The notes under the pieces: generated by a model
Seen by the model: the letters and a program-made list of their open reading frames with translations, nothing else
The model's database searches: none
Told to the model about the DNA's origin: nothing
Source of the DNA: Xiphydria camelus
Taxonomy: Eukaryota; Arthropoda; Insecta; Hymenoptera; Xiphydriidae
Reading direction: 5' to 3'
Assembly (NCBI GenBank): GCA_963678675.1
Contig: OY783200.1
Span: forward strand, 20,722,190 to 20,786,189
Length of the DNA stretch: 64,000 bases
Shown: piece after piece, positions 36,101 to 48,100 of the stretch
Position numbering within the stretch: position 1 is the first letter of the stretch
How the letters are laid out: every line of letters begins with the position of its first letter
Translations under genes and position numbers: made by a program

Positions 36101-39100
36101 ACCGTAGTCCTCGGTGGAGTTTCCTTCGGGAATCTCCACATCGACTTCCACTACTTTAAGTCCCTCTGTGCCTTCCGCTTCGGCGGTACTTGCGCTGGAG
36201 CTCAACAAATCAGGCGGCTCTTCGGTCTCGCTTCTTTCCGTAACGTCGTTTCTCGTTTCTTCCATCTCTTCCTCAGCCAACTCTTCAGTATTCCCAAGAA
36301 GAGTCGTATCAACGCTGATCTCTGACCTGTGCGATGCTTCGGTGGGTCTGTCGACGTTCCTCGTGCTTTCCTTGTCGACGGAGCTCGACTCACCGGTGAC
36401 CTTGATACCTCGTCGATCCCCAAAGCTCACAGATTCGCCTTCCAACCTTCTCCTCGCACTCTCCCGATCAAAATAGTCAGACGGAGCGATCGTCTCGTGC
36501 TTTTTTTCACCCTCGACGAAGTCCACGGCACCGTAAGCATCAGCGCTCTCAAGACTCTTTCCACCGGCTGTCTTCAGCTGCTCCTCGAGATCCTCCGAGC
36601 CGGTTCCACGTTGGTTCCTGGAGAAATCCTTGGCGCTCTGCTCCATTCTCTTCGTCTGACGCAGCGACTCCTCGATGTAGTCGATTGCTGACTTGGTGGG
36701 GACGACGCGGGAGTGCCTGGGTGCGGCGATCCCGATAATCCGAGGAGTCTTCCCCAGGGTCTCTTTGTGCTGCAGCGCGAAGATAGCCTCATCGACGTCA
36801 TAGGGATCTTCGTCGTCGTCGTCGATGAATATCCTCTCTTCGTCAGGACCAAACTTATCGTCGGGTATGACGGAGTTCCTCCTCAGGATGCCGAAGTCAC
36901 TCGACTCGCCGTCCACGTAACGCAGCTCGTTGTTTCTTGGGGAGAAGGCGCGCGTCGTGGCCGGGCTTTCGTGGTCCGGGAGATTCTCCAGGACCAAAGG
37001 CGGAGCCATTCTGTGACCTCGATTAGAGCTGGTGTCACCTTGGAAGGGCCAGTAAGCCTGGCGAGCGATCGTCGGTTAGCGGAAGACGTGTTTCTTTGCC
37101 GGTAAAGGAGCGCGGGGGTGGGACTGCGTATAGGGATGCTCGAGGCTTTACTTTATAGCTGCGAGTGGGGCGTGACGGCAGGACGGGGGTTGCGGTACGG
37201 TTAAATCGTGCTGGAGTACCTCTTAGCCAGTTCCGAGGGAGGATGTGGCTAGGTGAGTTATATGGCGCGGGGAGAGTGGAGGAAGAAAGCGTTCGGTGGA
37301 TTGAAGAGGCGTTGGTAATTTTTCGATTTGAGATTCTCTTCGCAGCGGAGTGCGAGTAGAGGCGATTTACGAGTATTATATCTTGTTGCTATTCGGGATC
37401 GAGTTATCTCATGTAATAGCCCATTTGGGAAGAGAAGAAAAAAGAAAAAGAGACGTTTATTGATTGACGGAGAAACAATTTTTTCTTTGCGTACTCAATT
37501 GTACGTGGAAAAGAACGTGTGAGAAAGAGAAATACAACGATTATATATATATATGAAACTAAGTTGGAAGAAAAGCATAGTGAGAAACAAAAGAAAAATG
37601 ATGGGAGAAGAAGAAGAAGAAAAATGTATTGATCTGGAAAATGATGTCTCTTCTGTGTGTATCTATTTAACTTCCTTGGAAAGTGAGGTAACACTAACAA
37701 ACACAATACAACACAAACACAAACTAAATAAACACAATAACGATACGAAAAATGAAGAAAAGAGGGTAAGAAGAATTTATTGAGCTGAAGAACAATGTAT
37801 CTTCTGATTATTTACTTAACTTTATTGAAAAATAGGCGTAGAAAAGAGAATCACGATAACTATAAAGCCTAAAGCAAGAGGAAGACGTAGTATTATAATT
37901 GAAGAAAAACGGAGGAAGAAGAATAAGAAGAATGTATTGGTCTGAAAATGAGACAATCTCTTCGGTTTATCTACCTAAATTAATTGAATAATAGGCGTAA
38001 AAAAGACGTAGAAACGTAATGATAATGAGACTAAATCAAGAGGAAGGTAGGTAGGTATATGTTGTAGGCTAACGGAAGAAAAATGAAAAAAGAAGAATGT
38101 ATTGATTTGAAAAAAACGATGTTTCTTCTGTATATCTATTTACCTTCACTAAAAAATAAACAGAAAAATTAAAAATATAATGTCGATAAGAAAAAGAAAG
38201 AGAAGAGAATGAGAAGAATTCGTTGAACTGGAAACACTGTCTCTTTCTCGTATCTACTTAACTTTATTGAAAAAAAGACATCAAGAAAAGAAACATAATA
38301 ACAATAACTAGGCTAAGTAATAAAAACATAGACAGGATAATAGAAAATCAGAAAAAGTGTAAGACATTTGTTTATCTAAAAAAATATAAAGAAGGTACGA
38401 GATACGAATTAAAGGAAAAACTGGGAATCTTGCAACAAGGAAATCAAACGAATCCAACGGAGGTCAATTACAACATCATGGAAGAGAAACACTGAACGTA
38501 AATACCGCCCGATATTCCCAGAAAAGCTAAACCGCATTGTCACGTCCCTAATCGCCAGTCCACCGAAAACGGAACTTGGAATCGTCCGGGACAAAAAAAA
38601 ACCTCGCTCGCCGTAAGGAAATCCGTCGGTGCCGGGAGGATCTACCGATGTGGAGGGATGCGGCTGCGAGAGGGACAACTTCCGAAGAGTCGTTTACGCC
38701 CTTCATCGCCTTTAAGGGTTGGTTCTCTCCTACCTTCAAGCTCGAGATCAGACGATTTAAATGCGGCACGAGCTGCGAGGCACTCGACGCGGCGGATGGT
38801 TCGATGGATTCGTGGTGTCCCGGCTGGTTTTTTATATTTTTTTTCCCCAGAGAACGCATCAATGTTGCCATCACCGTCGAAGGATCGCAGTATTAAAAAG
38901 ATCCAAGGAAAGAGACGAGAGCCAGCAGAAAGAGGGGGAGAGAGAGAGAAGAAAAACCGTTACCACACAAGTCACAAGTCGTTAGTGAGCGGTAAAACAT
39001 ATCTACATATAATGCTGAACGACACCATGAAACAGTGGAGAAGAGAAACAGACGGTGTACCGCATCGGGGGTGCAGCCAGGAGTTATGAAAAGATTCGAT

Positions 39101-42100
39101 GTAAGCGCAACGATTCGCTGGACTTGCATCAATTCCTTTCGATCTTCTGCTTCGTACATTTTATGTCATTGTTAATAATTTACCAGTCATGATGAAGCTG
39201 AAATTTCCTTACTGAAGTTAAATAAGTGTAAATGCTTCCGTTTTAATTTCGAAAAATAAAATGATAAGTACCTCGAGTTCGTGATCAAAGATATACCACT
39301 ATAAAAATTTAATAAAAATAATATCCCGTGATAAAATGGTCATATAAATGGTCTCGTATATAATCATATACGAGAATATAAGGGCGTAAATGCCAAGAGG
39401 ACTAAAGCAGGAGGAGCCTAATTCTGTTCAGAATTTATACATTGACCACACAATGGTATGGCTTCCTAAAGTCTCCTCACTTTGACAAAGAGTTGACAGC
39501 TCAGTAGGTTCCGAGGAATGGGGATCGCAGGAAGTCATGTCATTGGTTAGAGGTACTAACTTTAAACAGAATTTTCGGCTCCTCGTGTTTCAGCTCTCTT
39601 AGCCATTACACTCTAATAATCGTTGTATAATTGGATATAATTATATCCGAAATTTGTCTATACGATTAGGTATGTATGAAACATTATGTAGTTTCATATA
39701 GAATCATATATACAGGGTATTTCGCACGGGATAGTCATGGCGGATGTGACCCAATTTCCCCATACTTGTCCCGTCGACCATTGATGGATTAACGGCATAA
39801 ATGTTGACTGACAACCAAGTTCTGACTATCAATCAATACTTATGCCATCAGTCAGTGCAATCAGATTATATCAAATTCAATCTGATCAATTGATTATGTA
39901 TGATTATATATGATCATATATAATTTTCCACGTATAAGAACTAATTCCTGATTTGATTATATCGAATTACATAGTATATAATTATACATGATAATATATG
40001 ACCATTTTTTATCGGGGAATGATACATACGCAATTTTCATACACGATGAAATACTTGAAGCGTTAGTTAATTTGACCAACGATCGTACTCCTTTGAAAAA
40101 TATAGAACAATAATCGCAACCTACTTAACGATTAAAATATCCAATAAAACGATTTCCAACAGAAAAGGCTCTCGATCCGATCACGTTCTCAAGGGCACTC
40201 AATTAATTATCGAAAGACCGAAGCTTCAACCCCACTCAAACCCCATCCCCATCATTTACGGACGCAAACGGAACCTCCCAAGCACAGCGTAACTGGCAGC
40301 TCGTTACATTTCTCGACGTCTGACGGAGATGCTTAGATCGATACCTCTCTCTAACGCGTATCGCTCCTCCGCGCGTGGTTAATAATACAGCAGGCACCAC
40401 TACTACGTACTGACAGCTTAACCGAGCATGTCGAGAACAGCTGTTATCGAGTCGTCGAGGAACGAATATAGAATCGACCTAGAGCGAATTTATCGCGATC
40501 TCGAAACGAAAGACTTCTTCGGTTTTGAAAGAAGAGTCATCGATGCGTCGAGAGGTGGTACTCACCTGATGCAGTGAGGTGACCGTGTACTCGCCCGTAG
40601 CGTCCGGCGCACGAGGGCTGGGTTTCTGTTTCTTCCGTCGCGGCCTCTTCGTCGTGGTCGAGATATCGGGCCGAGCCTCGTGGCTGAGGTCCTCGCTGTT
40701 GAAGGCGAAGCCGTAGGCTGGTGCTGCGTATCAGACGAGCAATCGCACGCGTTTATATTTTGCGAGTAATACGTTACGAGATGGATATTGCAATGCGCAA
40801 TGAAGAGAAACATTCAAATTTTCAATCGAGTTGACGAAGTTGTACCCTTAAACCGTTGGGCTGAATTCATCGGATAGTGTTTTAATAATTGCACTTTGAT
40901 CTATAAAAAAATGCTAAGGTAACGAAGTAATGTTGGATGAAACTCGCATGAAGGATTTGAGTTTTTAAGATTTCTTATTTGTTAAATAAGTAGAACAGAA
41001 ATTTAAGATTCACTTCGTGGAACTAGTGATAATTCTGAAGTTTTATCATGCATGCAATGCTATTTCTTGGATACGATTATGGTTAGTCGAACTTGAGAAG
41101 TAATACATTAATTCGTTTTGGATCGGGTGATAAAATCGAAACGACCAAACCGAGAGAGAGATTAAGTATATAAGTAAAGACGACCAGTTTCAACGGCGAT
41201 TTTATCGTAAAAAAGGTCCACGTTTTACCTGCATGACTGATGTGCTGATTCTCATCGGAATTCGAAGGCGCCGAATCGAAATTAACGTCGCGTGTGTCGG
41301 TATTACTGAAGTGCAGCGCTTCTTCGCTACTCAACTGACCCTTGGGCTGAAGCTTCACCATCAAATGTATCTCCGCTCGCGAGTTACCGGCTGAAATCGA
41401 CAAAGGCATTCGCGTGCGAAACATAGAACACGATCAAAGGGTAGAAGAATTAGGGAAAGAGCAATGCACTTGAGGTGACTCTTTTCTTTCGCTCATTCTT
41501 CTAAGAACTTGTTCGCCAAAACTAGCGGATGATGAATCTCGATACCTCTATTCCATGATAATATCGCTAACACGCGTAAACATTATCTTAGGTTTGTAAA
41601 AAGGGCCTGATTATTAGGCTCTATTTATAATAAAGATAAAAAAGTGTAACGTTTGGTGCGCGAAGCCCGTTTTAAGAGCAATAAATCGGGCCCCGATTGC
41701 AATGCCTTAATAAGGCCTTATTTGTATGTAGCTTAGAGTTTAATAATAAGGAAGCCTTGAAATTCCCCAACAGGGCTTTGCTAAGTTTTCATTAATAAAG
41801 CCCGCTTATTTCTCAAAAAGGCATCCTTATCAAACCCTTATAAGTTGGCCTTAATAGAGCTTTACAGTTTAAAAATAAGAAAACCTTTGAAAGTACAGAC
41901 TGAGCCCTATTAAGGAAAGGTAAGGAAACCCTTATTAGAGAAGCCCTAATTATGAAGGCTTTCCCTTTAAAAACCTCGGTTATTTTAGCACGCTAAAGAT
42001 TTCTCTCTTTATTCACTTATAAGATGTCGATAAGTTAATCGGTGTGCAAAAGCAGACGTAATGCAAGTACTTCACCATAGAGGAAACAAGGTCTTACTAA

Positions 42101-45100
42101 AGTGACGCGCGAGTTTTTCATTTTCTCGACTCAGAAATCTTCAACAATCTCTAAAACGCACATATGAGAAAACAGAAGAGCTTAAACTCACCGATGCAGG
42201 CATAAGTACCGTGATCCGCGTTGGATACGTCCTTTATCTTCAAAGCTCCCCTTTTATTGATCTTGTACTTCCTGGACTTCCGAAGCTCCGCGCGATCCTT
42301 CGTCCAAATAACTTGAGTCCTGGAAGAAAAAACGTCGCGTAGCTTCAGTCCGCGCTACCGCTCCTCGATTTCGTACATCCAGAGAAAGTTCACTTCAATA
42401 TGAACCTGGCAGAAACATTTATTCGCTTCGAATAAGGAATTCATCTACAAGGAGTAAAAACCAAAGTTTTAAGTATAATACATAAACGTCCTTCGATGTA
42501 CACAAATATTTGTTTCATTCGAATAGATCTTGGTTCGATGCGAAAGTAATTCCTATTTACTTTTTGTTAACTTCACATTCAAATAAACTTTTCTCCGAGT
42601 GTAGAGTAGTGGATCTTGGAATTTACCTGTCGAACTTCTTAACGGGGCAACGAATCTTGACCACGGATGTGCCTTGAAAAATCGTGGCGGTCCCACCGAT
42701 CTTCAGTTCGATCTTCCTTTCGGGAACTTGCTGATTGAACGTCGTGTTCTGACTGAGGATTATCGACTGGCCGTCACCGGTTATCATATCATGGCAGGGT
42801 CTGGTGTTGCAGGGCTTTTTCGACGACGGCTTCTGGGACGGACAGTCGCTCTCCGATCGCGACTGCACGTGACCCTGGGCCATCGTCTGCGTGCACGAAA
42901 CCTCTCGCGTCATTATGCCACCTCCGCAAGTCCTCGAACACTGCGACAAATGGGAGACGATATACCTATGTGACCAAATTACATTACTTTATCCTACATA
43001 TGATTTGAAAAGAATGAAAGTCATTTTTAGATTAAAAAAAAGGAATAAAAATGTGATCAGAAATAGATTTTAGGAGGATCAGTTAAATATATTATTAAAA
43101 TCAGTCAAAGATGAATGCTAAGAGGATCAAAATAAGAATAAAATTGAATCTCAAAATGATCGAAAAAGGATATCATTTTTAAATAAAAATAGACCAAAAT
43201 ATAATCTAAAATGAATACAAATGTGGTACTAAATATATTATAATATTCTTATTCTTCCGATCAGTTTTTGATCACGAAGAGAATTACCTATCTATTCTTT
43301 GTCATATTTTGATCAAATTGGCATTCAATTTTTTTACTCAGGATATGCCAACCTAAAAACTAGAATAAGAGTCAATGAGATCATAATTATTGGAGTAAGC
43401 AGATTTCAATAAAAGGAAATTGCTTATTTATATTATAATAATAAATGGAAATTTTCAGAAGTCGAGTAAAAGAATTTATGATAAAGTTGATTCTATTTAT
43501 AGGGATGTTTCACGTAAAATTTACGTTTTCGAACGGTGAAACTTTTTTATTTGTACCAATTTTTGTCGAGATGCTCTGCAGAAAAAAAGGGCACAAAAAA
43601 CAGATCTTTATAATACGATTATCCGTCAATTTATTTGAGCGGTCTTAAGATGAATTTGACGTAGTAAAAGCAAACAAAGTTAATTAAACTACATGCATAT
43701 AAATTGCTGACAGGATACGTAGTTTTCGACTTGTAACCATTTGAAAATACATCAATATTGAAAAAAAGATTTAATTGAGTCAATAACTCGTCAAATATGA
43801 ATCTCTTTATTGTCTGCACAGTATTTCATCAAAAATTGAGAACAAATAAAAAATGCTCAGAATTCGAAAATTTCACATGGAATACCTGATAAAATTCTTT
43901 ATCATCAAACATACATTGATTTCTAATGAACTAAACTTGCCTATTTTCGACCTATCGATCAGCACACCTATAACATTTCGCTGAAACAGTGACCTTCACG
44001 AGAACCAAGAAACTACAATAAAGCCAACGAAACAGATTTTCCTCGTAAGGAAGGAAGAAATTGACGGGGAGATCGACAGAAGGTCTCTAATTCCCAAGAA
44101 GATGCTAATCCGTGCCTCCGGCGTTCGAAGGTCGACGAGCGTAAAGGTCGGAGGTCCGCTAGACGCGATCGATGACGCCGAATGCACGCGACGTTCCAGC
44201 CGTTCATTCTACACACGAGCGGACTGACGTCTCTCCGCCGTGGCAGCCGTGGGACCCACCTTGCCCCATTGCCCGACGTCCCATTTGACAGGGCAGTCCA
44301 GTACGTTGCAGTACTGCCTGTCCGGGGGCGGTGGCTGCGGGCACATGTAGTTCGGCACCTGAACGGTGTTACCACTGCCCCTCGTCACTTCGTGTATGCA
44401 CGTGACGTCGCGAGTTTGAATGCCGAGGCCGCAGGGGCTCTTGCAGGGCGCAAAGTCGCTGTAGTTCCATCTGAAACATAAACGCACCCATCGAATATTA
44501 CAGGAGGGAGGTTAGCTTCGAGTGGCTGCACGCGTGATGCACCGGATCTAACTTCTAGTTAGCAGTATCGTAATAATTTATACTCGTAGATACAATGAAT
44601 TCAAAAAATTATAGAAAAGTTAATAATTTTGATAATTTTGATGTTCTTGAAAATTTTAATAGTTTTGTAAATGTTAATAAATTACTATAAATTCAATAAA
44701 ATTGATAAATTTTTGATATTTTTGATATTCTTAATACTTTAAATAGTTTTAATGAATTTTGATAAATTCAAGAAATTCATTCTGATAAATTTTGATAATA
44801 TTGAAACTTTTGTAATGTCTTATATATATTATCCCTCTGGTGCTCACGAATCTCTGAAGATAGGAACCAAGGCGGGATTCGCCAAGTGGCGGGACTAAAC
44901 CATCAATGAACACATTTTACCAAAACACATTAGTATGAAGAAAATTTAAGTTCAAAAAAATGGCACAAACTCGTGTTTCAAATCAATATTTCTTTTCACG
45001 ATTCCAAAGTTGGAGTTCAATTTCGCTTCGAAAAAAAAAATTACATATTCTTATTCAAGGAAGGCCCAGAACAAATTCATAAATAGCACTACCTGGGCGG

Positions 45101-48100
45101 GCACTGATGATCATTGCACGTCTTTATCCTGGATTCTGGCTTCGTCTCCGGCGTGCAGAGGAGAGGCGTAACCGTCTTTCCGGTGTCATCTCTAACGCAG
45201 GTAATTATAAGCTCTTGGACACCTAGAATTAAATAATGGCGTGTGTGCGTATAGAACAAAACTGACAGCTCTGTTTTAAAAGAGAAGGTATCAAATATAG
45301 GAAGCTTACGCTCAGATAGAGTGTCTTCTTCACACACACACATTTATAAGATCTATATTTCAATTCCTGCTAATAATACGTATAATACTTGTCAAATTAG
45401 TCAGGGAACTTTGGTGTGTGGCCTGCACCGTTCATTTCACTCGGGTTGGTTTTGAAGCGAGCCAACAGTGAGCCGCTACCTTTCACTTCGGTGCGACCGA
45501 GGTCTTTATACGTACATGACGTCATGCCAAAGTGAAAGTTAGCGGCTCGCTATTGGCTGACATCGAACTAACCAGAGTGAAATGAACGGTGCAAGCCACA
45601 CACAAAAATTCCCTGGCTAATTCAATATTCCGTATAACTTGTCTTTTTTTACAAAAACAAGAAAATGATCGCGATAAACATCAGAATACGGAGAAAATAT
45701 GTTTCGAAACGGCAACTGAAAATTCAACAACATCGATCTATTCCAAAACCAATCATATTCAATGTTCATAAGCATAAAAAATATGACAACAGTTCTCTTT
45801 AACCTTTTAACGCCGGGGAAATTTCAGTTGAAATCGACCTCTTTTAGACGTGAAATTCATAAATAAAAACAAGTAATTTCTTATGCAGAGGCCCCGACCT
45901 GACTGCTCGTCGATATATCGACCACCCACGGCAGCAAGGCAAAGTCCAATGAAAAAAAATTGGCGGGAAAAATTGGTTCCAGGAATGTTCACACTATTTT
46001 TCTCGTTTGAACGCATGAATTATTCCTGAAAAAACATTAAATATTAATCGTCCCATGGCTGGTCGATATATCGACCACCCCCAGCGTTAAAAGGTTAAGA
46101 AATACACAATTAATTGCCTGCTCAATAACTCAAAGTCTCAATAACTTCAATCAAACAATTTTCTTCCGTTTATCGATGTGAATATTCGATAAAACGCGTG
46201 TCAAATAACACTGCTAAATGGCTATTATTTTTGAGATACCAAAAAAAGTCACCTCCTAAGCAAGTGGCACTGCAGTGCGTGTAGCCGGCTTCCTTCCAGG
46301 AGTAGGTCGACTTCAGTTCGCTCCCCGCAGCGACCTTGACCCGGCCCTCGGAGTAGCCGGTCCCCGAAGAGGAGGAGGAGGAGGACCTGTAGGAGTCAGT
46401 GAGACTCGGCTCAGCGTAGCCGCTGTCGCCGGCTGTGTCGATCCTGTAGGAGAGGCCACTACCGTTCGCACCGCAGGGCGGCATGGTGCACGACTCCGTC
46501 TCGTTCGGCTTCGGGCCGGAACACTGACGATCGGGCAGCTTGGCGATGGTGCGACTGAACTCGAGGTATATCTTGCAGTGCACTTCGCGGTGGCGAACGC
46601 CCTTGCCGCAACTTACGCTGCAGGGCGACCAGTCGTCCGCGATGAACCTGAAGCGTTCGGTTCGATTCGTCGCTGTTCAGTTTCCGGCACCGTTTTGGTG
46701 TCCCTATCGTCTTTCGAATCGAATTTCTATGCTCTACATTTATCTCTCTTTAATTTTCGAGTAGTTACCTCTGTGACTATTTTTGGATTTTATCGGTCCC
46801 GTTTAACAAGATTTTATGAAACATTGAAAGAAACGCTCTCGATCGTCTCTGATCCTTTTTGATTGGTTTCTATACTATTTTTATATTTTATATTTATTTT
46901 TTATCCCCCGAAGAATTTGAATTTTAAATGAAATTAGAGCAGCTCTCCAATCGCCCGAGAAAAGAAAAATCGATTTGACGTCGAATGGAAACAGGTACTA
47001 AATATTGACGTTATTTGGAAACAGGAAACTTTTCCTATTTTATATCCGGAAGTTAATAATTCAGAATTTTCGCAAGCGCATGGGTATAAAATTCGGGTAT
47101 ACCTGACGTCACATAAAGACCTCTTCGGTTGGTATTACGATTCAGTCTTATTCAGGGAAACTATATAATATACCCAAATAGGAATTTCATCCAAGGTCCT
47201 GATCATATTCTAATCATGTCTTGATCAATTAATTCGAGACCTGATCGAGTTATGTAATAGGGACCTGGTAAGGACCTTACTAGGCGTGTAACACAATTTT
47301 AGCCTCAGTCCTGATCAACTCTTTTTTATAGAACCCTATTCTAGTATCAATCCCGACCAGGATCAATCCGCCATGATTAAAAATGAAACGAAAAAGTATC
47401 ATTTTTTCAGGATATACAGGTGAAAAGCCTGATTGAGTCTTGATAATAGAAAAATGAAAATTATCCTCTTCTGGTGTACTAGATAGCTACCTGGTCAAGT
47501 TTGAGTAGAGTATTTTACGATCGATCGAGTGATAAGATATTATGTAATGTATTTTCGATCAGGACTTGATCAGATCCAAATCGGTATTTCCCAAATAAGG
47601 CTGAATCGCAATACCACCCGAAGAGGTCCTTATACGACATCGGATATACCCAATCAAGTTTTTACTCGGGTTAAAACTCGAGATTGATGATAAAGTATCC
47701 GACTCAAATCTGATCGAGTATCTATTTAGTAAACCCGAAGAAGATAATTTTCGTTTTTCTATTAGTAGGACTCGATCAGGCTTTTCATCTGTATATCCCA
47801 AAAAGATGATACCTTTTCGTTTCATTTTCATTTATAGCGGTTTGATCCTTATCGAGATATCAGAGTACAGGATTCTATAAGAACGAGCTGATCTGGACAG
47901 AGGCTGAAATCGCATCACACATCTAGTAAAGCCCTGACTAAGCCCCTGTCACATAACCCGACCAGGTCTCGAATTACTTGACCAGGACATGGTCACGACC
48001 TTGGATGAGATTTCTACTCGAGAAGATGTAAGGAACGTGACTCGGAGTTTATTCATGCGTGCGAGGAGCTACAGCGTGAGGAAGAAGAAAATAGATGTTC

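Noticed and set aside
36114..36691. Two 120-codon plus-strand frames
   Set aside because: They are antisense shadows of the large acidic exon 12; Asp/Glu codons read backwards give Ser/Val/Leu-rich frames.
46275..46862. 195-codon plus-strand frame
   Set aside because: Antisense to exon 5 of the ADAMTS-like gene and running into intron 4; no domain.
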